12,789 nt of DNA from Pseudomonadota bacterium (GTDB lineage: Bacteria > Pseudomonadota > Gammaproteobacteria > Burkholderiales > Burkholderiaceae_C). Positions 1 to 6,230 of the stretch are shown here, one piece after another. The position numbers were made by a program, and so were the translations under genes. Within the stretch, counting starts at the first letter, position 1, and the number at the start of each line of letters is the position of its first letter. The DNA lies in assembly GCA_023415035.1 (NCBI GenBank), contig JAEZLX010000183.1, positions 1 through 12,789 of the forward strand, given 5' to 3'. A model generated the notes under the pieces. It was given only the letters and a program-made list of their open reading frames with translations, did not search any database and had not been told where the DNA came from.

Positions 1-758
1 TCCATCAGGAAGTTGATCTTGTCGAACAGGAACGCGGTGTGCCCATCGAGCGAATCGAGGTCGCGCAGAATCTGGCGCGCGTCTTCGAACTGTTCGGCAC
101 TGAGCAGGCGGCTGCGCATCATGAAACTCACGGCGCGCCGGGTGTCCATCACGTTGCGGCGGATGCGTCCGGACATGTCCTCGTGCCGGGCGATGGCCGC
201 CAGTGCCTCGCTCAGCAGGGTATCCGAAGCGTCGCTGTGAAGCACCTTGCCGCTGACGACCTCGATCTCGTCGTAGATGTCCTCCAGCGTGTCGGCGCAG
301 TACTCGGCGTCGGCGTCGAACAGCATCAGCAGCACGTCCTTTGCGTCGTCGATCAGGCCGGGCATGCGACGCGCGCGCATGCGAAGCAGGCGGAACACGG
401 GCACGTCCTCGTCGTGGATCGAGAACAGCACGCCGTGGCTCTTGAGCGTGTCGTTGTGTTCGTTGAGGATGAAGGCCACGCGAACCGAGCGCGGGTCTTC
501 GTCGTCGGTGATCAGAAAGTCGCTGCGGACGTGCAGCTCGCCGTTGTCCTCCTCGAAAAAGCGTGCCGACTCCTCGATGTCGTCGTCCATCGCGTCCTCG
601 GGGATGGACAGGCCGAAGTGCTGCTTGACCCAGCGCCGCTCCTCGATGGTGGGGTCCTCCAGGTCGACCCAGATGGGCTTGACCCGGGTGAGCTCCTCGA
701 GCGATTCGATTTCTTCCTGGAACAGGCGGCCATTGGCCAGGGTAAAGACATTGAGCAT
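1..758 (-). CDS. corA: CorA-family magnesium/cobalt transporter, C-terminus cut by window edge
   Basis: Reading the minus strand from an ATG at 758 gives an open frame of 252 codons that runs off the window. It begins MLNVFTLANGRLFQEE and contains IWVDLEDPTIEERRWVKQHF, a pattern I recognise from the N-terminal cytoplasmic domain of proteobacterial CorA. The visible part is strongly acidic (for example AMDDDIEESARFFEEDNGEL), as expected for the Mg2+-sensing cytoplasmic funnel, followed by the long helical region (DADAEYCADTLEDIYDEIE). The two C-terminal membrane helices and the GMN selectivity motif that would prove the assignment lie outside the window. CorA forms a homopentameric inner-membrane channel for Mg2+ (also Co2+/Ni2+). 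The start is supported by a CAGGGAG ribosome-binding site seven bases upstream and by family-like N-terminal residues. It follows the patatin gene on the same strand after a 207-bp structured leader. Confidence 0.9.
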   Translation of the reverse strand, partial: MLNVFTLANGRLFQEEIESLEELTRVKPIWVDLEDPTIEERRWVKQHFGLSIPEDAMDDDIEESARFFEEDNGELHVRSDFLITDDEDPRSVRVAFILNEHNDTLKSHGVLFSIHDEDVPVFRLLRMRARRMPGLIDDAKDVLLMLFDADAEYCADTLEDIYDEIEVVSGKVLHSDASDTLLSEALAAIARHEDMSGRIRRNVMDTRRAVSFMMRSRLLSAEQFEDARQILRDLDSLDGHTAFLFDKINFLM

Positions 759-797
759 GACGGCGCTCCCTGCGATGTCGGGTGTGGCGTGGGGAGG

Positions 798-814
798 GGA
801 GGCCTGTGGCCTCC
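798..814 (-). repeat. perfect 7-bp hairpin in corA leader
   Basis: GGAGGCC and GGCCTCC flank a three-base loop, about 40 bases upstream of the corA start codon and just upstream of its ribosome-binding site. It is a direct sequence observation. It could be one arm of leader regulation or merely GC-rich chance structure. Confidence 0.5.
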
Positions 815-831
815 GGGGGGCGGACGGCGGC

Positions 832-907
832 GCTTTCAGCCGGCCAGCCACCCGCACACAGTCTCAATGAACCGGCTGTTCAGCAGGGGCCGGGAGCGGC
901 TGAAAGC
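832..907 (-). repeat. 11-bp perfect inverted repeat spanning corA leader
   Basis: GCTTTCAGCCG at 832-842 is the exact reverse complement of CGGCTGAAAGC at 897-907, with 54 bases between them. The outer arm (897-907) overlaps the arm 902-911 of a second hairpin (902-930), so the two stems cannot form together. The inner arm can also pair differently: CAGCCGG at 837-843 is complementary to CCGGCTG at 872-878. Such overlap is the architecture expected of a switchable leader, but no known riboswitch class was recognised. Confidence 0.5.
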
Positions 908-930
908 ATGCGACTGGGGGGCATGCTTTC
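902..930 (-). terminator. 10-bp perfect hairpin downstream of patatin gene (possible terminator)
   Basis: GAAAGCATGC (902-911) and GCATGCTTTC (921-930) are exact reverse complements around a nine-base loop containing a G run. It sits 36 bases after the patatin stop codon. Only three T residues follow on the minus strand, so as an intrinsic terminator it is weak. It may instead be the first stem of a corA leader, since its distal arm is shared with the longer inverted repeat. Confidence 0.4.
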
Positions 931-965
931 CATGATGGGGCTCCGGTAGGTGGGCAACATGCGGA

Positions 966-2201
966 TTATGGCATCGCCGGGGCCTTCCCGGCAGCCTCCT
1001 GCGGTTGCAGAAACGCCATCAGCGCGTCGCGCTGGCGCCAGGCATCCTGCTCGCCCAGGTGGATCAGGGCATGGGTGAACGGCGGCTCGAACAGCAGGTA
1101 GCTGGCCAGCGCGGCGGCGCTGCCGCTGGCCTGGCGCCTCGTGTCCAGCACGCCAAGGCCGGCCAGGGTGTCGCGCGTGGCAGCTGGCAGCGCGCCAATG
1201 TGCTGCTGGGCCAGCTCGTCAAGCGAGATGCTCGGGTGCAGGGCCATCACCTCGACCGGGCGATAGGGCAGGGCGCAGGCCAGCTCGGGTGGAAGCTTCG
1301 CCAGTGTCTGGCTCACGCGCTGCGTCTGCTCGACGTCGGCATGCAGCGTGTCATGGAACACGCTGGCCATCGCGTGGCCGGCAATGGTGCCCGCGGTCGG
1401 GTCCTCGCTGCGCATGGGAACGAAGCCCGAGCGCTGCGGCTGTCCCACGCCGATGGCCAGGATGCGCCGCGCGCCGAACTGGATGGCGGGCGATAGCGGC
1501 GCGAGCTGGCGCATCGAGCCGTCGCCGAAAAACTCCTTGTGCCGCCCGGTCCACAAGGGCACGGCGGGGCACAGGAACGGGATGGCGCTGGAGGCCATCA
1601 GGTGCTCGATGGTCACGGGCTGGAACGAGGCTCGCCGCCCCGGCCGGTGCCAGGGCTGCACCGGATGGCCGGCGCGCGTCTGGCAGAAGGTCCAGTGCAC
1701 GCCGCTGGTGTAGCTGGAGGCGGTCACGCCCAGCACGTCGATGAGGCCGCGCTCCAGCGCCTGCTCCAGCCTCGCCAGATCGATGCCGCGGTGCAGGGCG
1801 TCCACCAGCGGCAGCGTGTCGAGCAGGGCGCGGTGGTGCCTGACCTGGCGCGCGAGCACCAGTCCGGCTAGCGGGTGCCAGCGCGCCCAGCGCGGCGCCT
1901 TGAGGCGGTACACGTGCTCCGAACGCATCCGCCGCCAGAACGCGGCCAGCAGCTTCAGTGCCTCCGTGCCTTCGTCGGCGCGGCTGGCGAGGAAGGTGGC
2001 GTTGATGGCGCCGGCCGAGGTGCCGAACAGCCAGCGGAACGGAAAGCCCTGGTCCGGCAGCATCTCGGCCAGCGCCTTGAGCACGCCGGCCTGGTAGGCG
2101 GTGCGGGCGCCCCCGCCCATCAGCACCAGCGCGCAGCCGGTGCCATCGGTGATGGCCGGCGAGGCTGGCGGGCCGTGGGCAATCAGGCTGTCGAAGGACA
2201 C
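966..2201 (-). CDS. patatin-like phospholipase family protein
   Basis: This 411-residue protein carries the patatin-type lipid acyl hydrolase signature. The glycine-rich oxyanion loop is GGGAR (residues 29-33). The nucleophile elbow is GTSAG (60-64, serine 62), and the second half of the catalytic dyad appears as DGS (aspartate 227), a common variant of DGG/DGA. LMASSAIPFLCPAV just before the aspartate is also typical. There is no signal peptide, so it is probably cytoplasmic or membrane-associated and hydrolyses phospholipid or other acyl esters; the substrate cannot be told. The first codon is GTG and no Shine-Dalgarno sequence precedes it. The next in-frame ATG (residue 28) would delete the first beta strand, so GTG is preferred. 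A perfect TTGACA lies at 2225-2230 on the minus strand, but the best -10 match (ATCAAT, 2203-2208) would place transcription start just inside the gene. It is transcribed divergently from hpf. Confidence 0.9.
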   Translation of the reverse strand: MSFDSLIAHGPPASPAITDGTGCALVLMGGGARTAYQAGVLKALAEMLPDQGFPFRWLFGTSAGAINATFLASRADEGTEALKLLAAFWRRMRSEHVYRLKAPRWARWHPLAGLVLARQVRHHRALLDTLPLVDALHRGIDLARLEQALERGLIDVLGVTASSYTSGVHWTFCQTRAGHPVQPWHRPGRRASFQPVTIEHLMASSAIPFLCPAVPLWTGRHKEFFGDGSMRQLAPLSPAIQFGARRILAIGVGQPQRSGFVPMRSEDPTAGTIAGHAMASVFHDTLHADVEQTQRVSQTLAKLPPELACALPYRPVEVMALHPSISLDELAQQHIGALPAATRDTLAGLGVLDTRRQASGSAAALASYLLFEPPFTHALIHLGEQDAWRQRDALMAFLQPQEAAGKAPAMP

Positions 2202-2319
2202 GATTGATCGGGGCGTTGAGGGACTGTCAATGAAAGTTTGCAGGTTGAGGGTCGATCATGTCACATGCCACGCGGGCATTTTGGTAGGTGGATTTTTCAC
2301 CGCTTGTTGCCTTGTCGGC

Positions 2320-2348
2320 TTGCGCCGCATGCGGTTCGGGGGCATAGT
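2320..2348 (+). promoter_or_regulatory. candidate sigma-70 promoter of hpf
   Basis: TTGCGC (2320-2325) and CATAGT (2343-2348) are separated by 17 bases. The -10 matches consensus at four of six positions and the -35 at three. Transcription would start near 2355, giving a leader of about 80 bases that includes a small CCCGG/CCGGG hairpin (2381-2396). No sigma-54 (GG-N10-GC) site was seen. Confidence 0.35.
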
Positions 2349-2421
2349 GGATTCGCATCCTCCAGAGACGGCCGGTATCGCCCGGCGACATCCGGGAGGG
2401 TGTGTGTCAACCAGGAGCAAA

Positions 2422-2428
2422 AAGGAGG
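2422..2428 (+). promoter_or_regulatory. strong ribosome-binding site fixing the hpf start
   Basis: AAGGAGG, a full Shine-Dalgarno core, lies seven bases before the ATG at 2436. It decides that start over the upstream extension of the same reading frame, which has no ribosome-binding site and reads through leader sequence. Confidence 0.85.
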
Positions 2429-2435
2429 CTCTCGA

Positions 2436-2765
2436 ATGAACCTGACGATCAGCGGTCATCACCTTGAAGTCACTCCCGCGCTACGCGGCTATGTCACTTC
2501 CAAGCTGGAACGCATCTCCCGCCATTTCGACCAGGTTGTCGATATCAAGGTCAAGCTGACGGTGGACAACCTGAAGGAGAAAGACCTGCGCCAGCGCGCC
2601 GAATGCAACATCCATGTCAAGGGCAAGGATCTGTATGCCGAAAGCGCCCATGCCGACCTGTATGCCGCGGTGGATGAACTCGCCGACAAGCTTGACCGCC
2701 AGGTCCTGAAATACAAGGACAAGGCCCAGGACCATCACGCCGATGGTGCCAAACGCATGATGTGA
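2436..2765 (+). CDS. hpf: ribosome hibernation-promoting factor, short HPF/YhbH type
   Basis: The product is 109 residues, beginning MNLTISGHHLEVTPALRGYV and containing KLERISRHFDQVVDIKVKL, which matches the beta-alpha-beta-beta-beta-alpha fold of HPF/RaiA proteins. Proteins of this family bind the 30S decoding channel, block mRNA and tRNA binding and drive or stabilise inactive ribosome dimers when growth stops. The length corresponds to the short form; the C-terminal dimerisation domain of long HPF is absent, and the tail after DRQVLKYKDKAQ is a short polar stretch ending in MM. The canonical AAGGAGG fixes the start. It lies upstream of ptsN and hprK, the order common in betaproteobacteria, but a strong terminator follows, so it is probably expressed mostly as its own transcript. 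rpoN, often next to hpf in other proteobacteria, is not present here. Confidence 0.93.
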   Translation: MNLTISGHHLEVTPALRGYVTSKLERISRHFDQVVDIKVKLTVDNLKEKDLRQRAECNIHVKGKDLYAESAHADLYAAVDELADKLDRQVLKYKDKAQDHHADGAKRMM

Positions 2766-2810
2766 TCCCGTGCAACGCCACGGGTTGTTGCCCGGGTGTT
2801 GCGTCATGGC

Positions 2811-2841
2811 AAGCCGTCTGGGCAACCGGACGGCTTTTTTT
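2811..2841 (+). terminator. strong intrinsic terminator after hpf
   Basis: AAGCCGTCTGG (2811-2821) pairs with CCGGACGGCTT (2826-2836) through 11 pairs with one T-G wobble, closed by a GCAA tetraloop of the stable GNRA type. Seven T residues (2835-2841) run from the base of the stem. It lies 45 bases after the hpf stop and ahead of the ptsN promoter. Confidence 0.9.
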
Positions 2842-2853
2842 GAGACCTCTCCC

Positions 2854-2881
2854 TAGTCAAGAATGGCCAACTGGGCATAAT
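2854..2881 (+). promoter_or_regulatory. candidate ptsN-hprK promoter
   Basis: CATAAT (2876-2881, five of six consensus matches) is preceded at 16 bases by TAGTCA (2854-2859, four of six). Transcription would start near 2888, 15 bases before the ptsN ATG and upstream of its AAGAGG ribosome-binding site. The preceding terminator makes a separate promoter necessary unless there is read-through. Confidence 0.55.
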
Positions 2882-2902
2882 CTGCGGCTCAAGAGGCCCC
2901 CA

Positions 2903-3373
2903 ATGAACCGACTTTCCGCCATATTGCCACCCGCGCAGGTGCAGGTCAGTGTCGACGCCACCAGCAAGAAGCGCGCTTTCGAAGAAGCCGGGCTGCTGTT
3001 TGAAACCCTGCACGGGCTCAACCGCGCCCTGATCACGGACAGCCTGTTCGCCCGCGAGCGACTGGGTTCGACCGGGCTCGGTCATGGCGTGGCCATTCCG
3101 CACGGCCGGATCAAGGGGCTCAAGCAGCCACTGGCTGCGGTGTTCCAGCTGGCCAACCCGATCGGTTTCGATGCCCCCGACGAGCAGCCGGTGCACCTGA
3201 TGATTTTCCTGCTGGTGCCCGAGGCCGCCACGCAAAAGCACCTGGAAATCCTGTCGGAGATTGCGGAACTGCTCAGCGACAGCAACCTGCGCGAGCAGAT
3301 GAAGACGGCCACCGACGCGTCGGTCCTGCATGGCCTGATCGCGGGCTGGAAGTCCGCCCACGCCGCCGTGTGA
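2903..3373 (+). CDS. ptsN: PTS IIA-like nitrogen regulatory protein EIIA-Ntr
   Basis: This 156-residue cytoplasmic protein has the PTS EIIA type-2 domain over nearly its whole length. The phosphorylatable histidine is in GLGHGVAIPHGR (histidine 67), followed by the conserved hydrophobic strand QPVHLMIFLLVPE and the helix HLEILSEIAELL. EIIA-Ntr accepts phosphate from HPr/NPr and acts as a regulator, classically of potassium transport, nitrogen-linked gene expression and stress responses, rather than transporting sugar. The ATG is chosen because AAGAGG lies six bases upstream and residue 1 aligns with the normal family length; an in-frame extension reaching back to 2762 would run through the terminator. 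Its TGA is separated from the hprK GTG by a single base, so the two are almost certainly co-transcribed and translationally coupled. Confidence 0.95.
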   Translation: MNRLSAILPPAQVQVSVDATSKKRAFEEAGLLFETLHGLNRALITDSLFARERLGSTGLGHGVAIPHGRIKGLKQPLAAVFQLANPIGFDAPDEQPVHLMIFLLVPEAATQKHLEILSEIAELLSDSNLREQMKTATDASVLHGLIAGWKSAHAAV

Positions 3374-3374
3374 G

Positions 3375-4343
3375 GTGAAGCCCACCGTCGTCAGCGCCGA
3401 CGTCCTGTTCGAGGACCATCGCGACTCGCTCAAGTGGCAGTGGGTCGCCGGACTCGGTGCTTCCGAGCGGCGCTTCGAGGAAATCGCGATCCAGGAGGCG
3501 CGCTCCGGCGCCGACCTCGTCGGCTACCTCAACTACATCCATCCCTACCGCGTCCAGGTTCTGGGCGAGCGCGAGGTGCGCTACCTCACCAGTGACAGCG
3601 TCGAGGACAACCAGCGCCGCGTCGCGCGTATCGTGACCCTGGAGCCACCCGTGCTGGTGGTGGCCGACGGGCAGCCCGTGCCGGAAATGGTGCGCGCCAT
3701 GTGCGAGCGCGCGCAGATCCCCATGTTCGCCTCGCCCGAGCCGGCGGCCTTCGTGATCGACGTGCTGCGGGCCTACCTCTCGCGCCACTTTGCCGAGCGC
3801 GAGTCGATGCACGGCGTGTTCATGGACATCCTGGGCATGGGTGTGCTGATCACCGGTGAGTCGGGCCTGGGCAAGAGCGAGCTGGGTCTGGAGCTGATCT
3901 CGCGCGGCCACGGCCTGGTCGCCGACGACGCGGTGGACCTGTACCGCATCAACCAGACCAGCATCGAGGGGCGCTGCCCCGAACTGCTGCAGAACCTGCT
4001 CGAAGTGCGCGGCATCGGTCTGCTCGACATCAAGGCCATCTTCGGCGAGACGGCCGTGCGCCGCAAGATGCGGCTGCAGCTCATCGTGCACCTGGTGCGC
4101 AAGGAAACCATGGAGCGCGACTACGAGCGCCTGCCCCACGAGCCCCTGTACCAGGACGTGCTGGGCGTGATGGTGCGCAAGGCCGTGATCCAGGTGGTGG
4201 CCGGCCGCAACATCGCCGTGCTGGTCGAGGCCGCGGTGCGCAACACCATCCTCCAGCTGCGCGGCATCGACACCTACCGCGAGTTCGTCGAACGCCACCG
4301 CGCGGCGATGATGGTCGAGAACACCCCGCTGCGCAGGGGCTGA
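3375..4343 (+). CDS. hprK: HPr kinase/phosphorylase
   Basis: This 322-residue protein shows the full HprK/P layout: an N-terminal domain (about 1-135), then the kinase core with Walker A GESGLGKS (161-168, lysine 167), the acidic pair in VADDAVD (184-185), the conserved histidine in MHGVF (146) and the family signature LLEVRGIGLLDI (208-219). The C-terminal region has VAGRNIAVLVEAAVRN, as in other proteobacterial members. It phosphorylates and dephosphorylates the regulatory serine of HPr, adjusting phosphate flow through the PTS to EIIA-Ntr. The GTG start directly follows the ptsN stop (TGAGGTG), so it relies on coupling. Its stop codon lies in the loop of a 6-bp hairpin (GCGCAG 4331-4336, CTGCGC 4344-4349) without a clear T run. 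The genes for HPr and enzyme I are not in the window, and rapZ, a usual downstream neighbour, is missing here. Confidence 0.95.
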   Translation: MKPTVVSADVLFEDHRDSLKWQWVAGLGASERRFEEIAIQEARSGADLVGYLNYIHPYRVQVLGEREVRYLTSDSVEDNQRRVARIVTLEPPVLVVADGQPVPEMVRAMCERAQIPMFASPEPAAFVIDVLRAYLSRHFAERESMHGVFMDILGMGVLITGESGLGKSELGLELISRGHGLVADDAVDLYRINQTSIEGRCPELLQNLLEVRGIGLLDIKAIFGETAVRRKMRLQLIVHLVRKETMERDYERLPHEPLYQDVLGVMVRKAVIQVVAGRNIAVLVEAAVRNTILQLRGIDTYREFVERHRAAMMVENTPLRRG

Positions 4344-4374
4344 CTGCGCTGCCTTTCCGGTGGGTTGGGGCGGC

Positions 4375-4392
4375 GTCACCCCCCCCCCGAGG
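4375..4392 (+). repeat. C10 homopolymer motif GTCA-C10-GAGG
   Basis: A run of ten C residues follows GTCA and ends in GAGG, in the 74-bp gap between the convergent hprK and transporter genes. Similar GTC-x-C6-GRGG motifs occur upstream of corA (810-825, minus) and in the uvrA insert (12488-12505). It may be a degenerate dispersed repeat, or simply a slippage-prone run. Confidence 0.4.
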
Positions 4393-4417
4393 CACGGCGT
4401 GGCGGGGAGAAGCGGGG

Positions 4418-5317
4418 TCAGCCGCGCAAGGCGGTGCCGCTGTTCCTTGTCGGCATCAGCACCAGCGCGATGGCCGCGATCACCAGTGCAACGGCGGCCC
4501 AGTCCTGCCAGTGGAGCACCTCGCCGAGCCACCAGGCGCCACTGAAGACGCCGAGCACGGGGATGAACATCACCGACAGCGTCGAGGCGATGGGGGGCAG
4601 GTCGCGCGCCAGCATGAGCCAGGCCACCTGGGCGAAGGCCAGCACGCCCAGCGCGTTGTAGACGATGGTGGCCCAGACGGTGGCAGACGGCCAATGCCAG
4701 TCGCCGCGCTCGAACACGACGGCCAGCAGCGTCATCCACAGCGCGGTCAGCAGCATCATCCAGAAGCTGATGGTCAGGGTCGAGACCGGGATGGTGGTGC
4801 GGCGCATGTGCTGCGTGCCCAGGGCCCAGATGGCGGCGGCCAGCAGCATCATGGCCACGCCGAGCGGACGGCCGCTGAGTGCGGTGAACTCGTGCCACAG
4901 CAGCAGCACCACGCCCAGCGCGGCCGCGGCCACGCCGGCCCAGGCACGCGGCGCCAGCCGCTGGCCGAACCACAGGGCGCCCAGAATGGCGGAGAACACC
5001 GGCATGGTATAGCCCAGGATGGCCGCCCGCCCGCTGGATAGCGAGCGTACCGCCAGGATCACGAGCGAATGCCAGATCAGCATGTTCACCAGCGCCAGCC
5101 ACAGCAGCTCGCGCCAGTGCTGGCGCCCGATGCGAAATGACACACCGCGCCAGACCAGCACACCGGCCAGCACGGGCAGGCTCATCCACATGCCGATCAC
5201 CCGGAAGCTGAGCGGCGGAAAGTGCGTGACCCCCACTTTCATGATGGGCCAGTTGATGCCCCAGATCAGGGTGAGAAGAACCAGGACGATCAGCTGTCGG
5301 CGGGTGAGGGCGTGCAT
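4418..5317 (-). CDS. DMT-superfamily transporter with two EamA domains
   Basis: The 299-residue protein is almost entirely hydrophobic and shows about ten membrane segments in two repeats, the EamA/RhaT layout of the drug/metabolite transporter superfamily. The first helix has LLTLIWGINWPIMKVGV, the usual N-terminal EamA pattern, and the second repeat begins near VAMMLLAAAIWALGTQHMRR. Such inner-membrane carriers export amino acids, metabolites or drugs; the substrate cannot be inferred. ATG at 5317 (MHALTRRQL) is chosen because it begins just before the first helix with a positively charged lead; the frame upstream is only the antisense of pyrF. No convincing Shine-Dalgarno precedes it, but TAGCAT at 5326-5331 suggests a very short leader. 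It is divergent from pyrF and convergent with hprK. Confidence 0.9.
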   Translation of the reverse strand: MHALTRRQLIVLVLLTLIWGINWPIMKVGVTHFPPLSFRVIGMWMSLPVLAGVLVWRGVSFRIGRQHWRELLWLALVNMLIWHSLVILAVRSLSSGRAAILGYTMPVFSAILGALWFGQRLAPRAWAGVAAAALGVVLLLWHEFTALSGRPLGVAMMLLAAAIWALGTQHMRRTTIPVSTLTISFWMMLLTALWMTLLAVVFERGDWHWPSATVWATIVYNALGVLAFAQVAWLMLARDLPPIASTLSVMFIPVLGVFSGAWWLGEVLHWQDWAAVALVIAAIALVLMPTRNSGTALRG

Positions 5318-5325
5318 GGACCGCC

Positions 5326-5331
5326 ATGCTA
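5326..5331 (-). promoter_or_regulatory. -10-like hexamer of the transporter gene, near-leaderless
   Basis: TAGCAT on the minus strand (four of six matches) would start transcription near 5319, two bases before the ATG at 5317. The -35 region is poor. It shares the 63-bp gap with the pyrF promoter. Confidence 0.35.
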
Positions 5332-5368
5332 GCGGAGTCCGGCCGCCTCTGCAGGAGACGGGCTTCCG

Positions 5369-5374
5369 TAGAAT
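5369..5374 (+). promoter_or_regulatory. -10 element of pyrF placing transcription start on the ATG
   Basis: TAGAAT matches the -10 consensus at five of six positions. Seven bases downstream of its last base is 5381, the A of the pyrF start codon, and there is no Shine-Dalgarno sequence between them. This geometry is that of a leaderless mRNA. No good -35 was found at 16-18 bases. Confidence 0.5.
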
Positions 5375-5380
5375 CGGCGC

Positions 5381-6217
5381 ATGACCTTTCTCGACATGCT
5401 GGGCGCGGCGCAGCGCCAGAACCAGTCCCTGCTCTGCGTCGGTCTTGATCCGGACCCGGCGCGTTTCCCGGCCGGGATGAGCGGCGACGCCGGCCGGATC
5501 TACGACTTCTGCGCCGCCATCGTGGAGGCGACGGCCGATCTGGTGATCGCGTTCAAGCCGCAGATCGCGTACTTCGCGGCCCACCGCGCCGAGGACCAGC
5601 TTGAGCGCCTGGTCCGCCACATGCGCGCCGTGGCACCGCAGGTGCCTGTGATCCTCGACGCCAAGCGCGGCGACATCGGCAGCACTGCCCAGCAGTACGC
5701 CATCGAGGCCTTCGAGCGCTATGGGGCGGACGCCGTCACGCTTTCGCCTTTCATGGGTTTCGATTCCGTGCAGCCGTACCTGAAGTACCACGGCAAGGGC
5801 GCATTCCTGCTGTGCCGCACGTCCAACCCCGGTGGTGACGACCTGCAGAACCAGCGGCTCGCCTCGGTGGACGGGCAGCCGCGGGTGTACGAGCACGTGG
5901 CGCGTCTGGCGCAAGGCCCCTGGAACCTCAACGGCCAGCTTGGTCTGGTGGTCGGCGCGACCTATCCGGCCGAGATCGAGCGGGTGCGGGAACTGGCGCC
6001 CACGCTGCCGCTGCTGATCCCCGGCGTGGGCGCGCAGGGTGGCGACGCGCATGCCACCGTGAAGGCGGGCTACCGCGCGCAGGACGGCGCGCCCACCGGC
6101 CACGTGGTCGTGAATTCCTCGCGAGCGATTCTTTACGCCTCGGCCGGTGACGACTTCGCAGCCGCCGCGCGGACCGAAGCCGCCCGCACCCGGGACCTGC
6201 TCAACGCCGCGATCTGA
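5381..6217 (+). CDS. pyrF: orotidine 5'-phosphate decarboxylase, type 2
   Basis: This 278-residue enzyme catalyses the last step of UMP synthesis, decarboxylation of orotidine monophosphate, in the cytoplasm. The catalytic array is clear: lysine in IAFKPQIAYF (59) and the D-x-K-x-x-D motif in LDAKRGDIGSTA (aspartate 93, lysine 95, aspartate 98). Further family blocks are LCVGLDPDP (18-26), SPFMGFDSV, CRTSNPGG and LIPGVGAQGGD. The length, about 40 residues more than the E. coli-type enzyme, and the TSNPGG block place it in the type 2 group. The ATG is fixed by the MTFLDMLGAAQRQNQSLLCVG start. The gene is divergent from the transporter and ends 13 bases from the convergent thioesterase gene; TGAGGC/GCCTCA at the stop codon forms a 6-bp hairpin shared by both ends. 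Confidence 0.96.
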   Translation: MTFLDMLGAAQRQNQSLLCVGLDPDPARFPAGMSGDAGRIYDFCAAIVEATADLVIAFKPQIAYFAAHRAEDQLERLVRHMRAVAPQVPVILDAKRGDIGSTAQQYAIEAFERYGADAVTLSPFMGFDSVQPYLKYHGKGAFLLCRTSNPGGDDLQNQRLASVDGQPRVYEHVARLAQGPWNLNGQLGLVVGATYPAEIERVRELAPTLPLLIPGVGAQGGDAHATVKAGYRAQDGAPTGHVVVNSSRAILYASAGDDFAAAARTEAARTRDLLNAAI

Positions 6218-6230
6218 GGCAGCGGCCTCA

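Noticed and set aside
791..823. G-quadruplex candidate (GGGG-A-GGGG ... G6-C-GG)
   Set aside because: The spacing between G tracts is uneven with a 15-base gap occupied by a better hairpin; GC-rich composition makes it unremarkable.
39..935. Long plus-strand reading frame opposite corA
   Set aside because: It is an antisense shadow: the minus-strand frame encodes a recognisable CorA domain, whereas this one has no domain and runs through the noncoding leader.
2767..2784. CCCGTG/CACGGG hairpin directly after the hpf stop
   Set aside because: Only 6 bp and no T run; the terminator at 2811-2841 accounts for the 3' end. GCAAC here can also pair with GTTGC copies downstream, but this is short enough to be chance.
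3273..5327. Long minus-strand frame opposite hprK and ptsN and overlapping the transporter in another frame
   Set aside because: Histidine/alanine/arginine-rich composition typical of antisense frames in GC-rich DNA; ptsN, hprK and the transporter explain the region.
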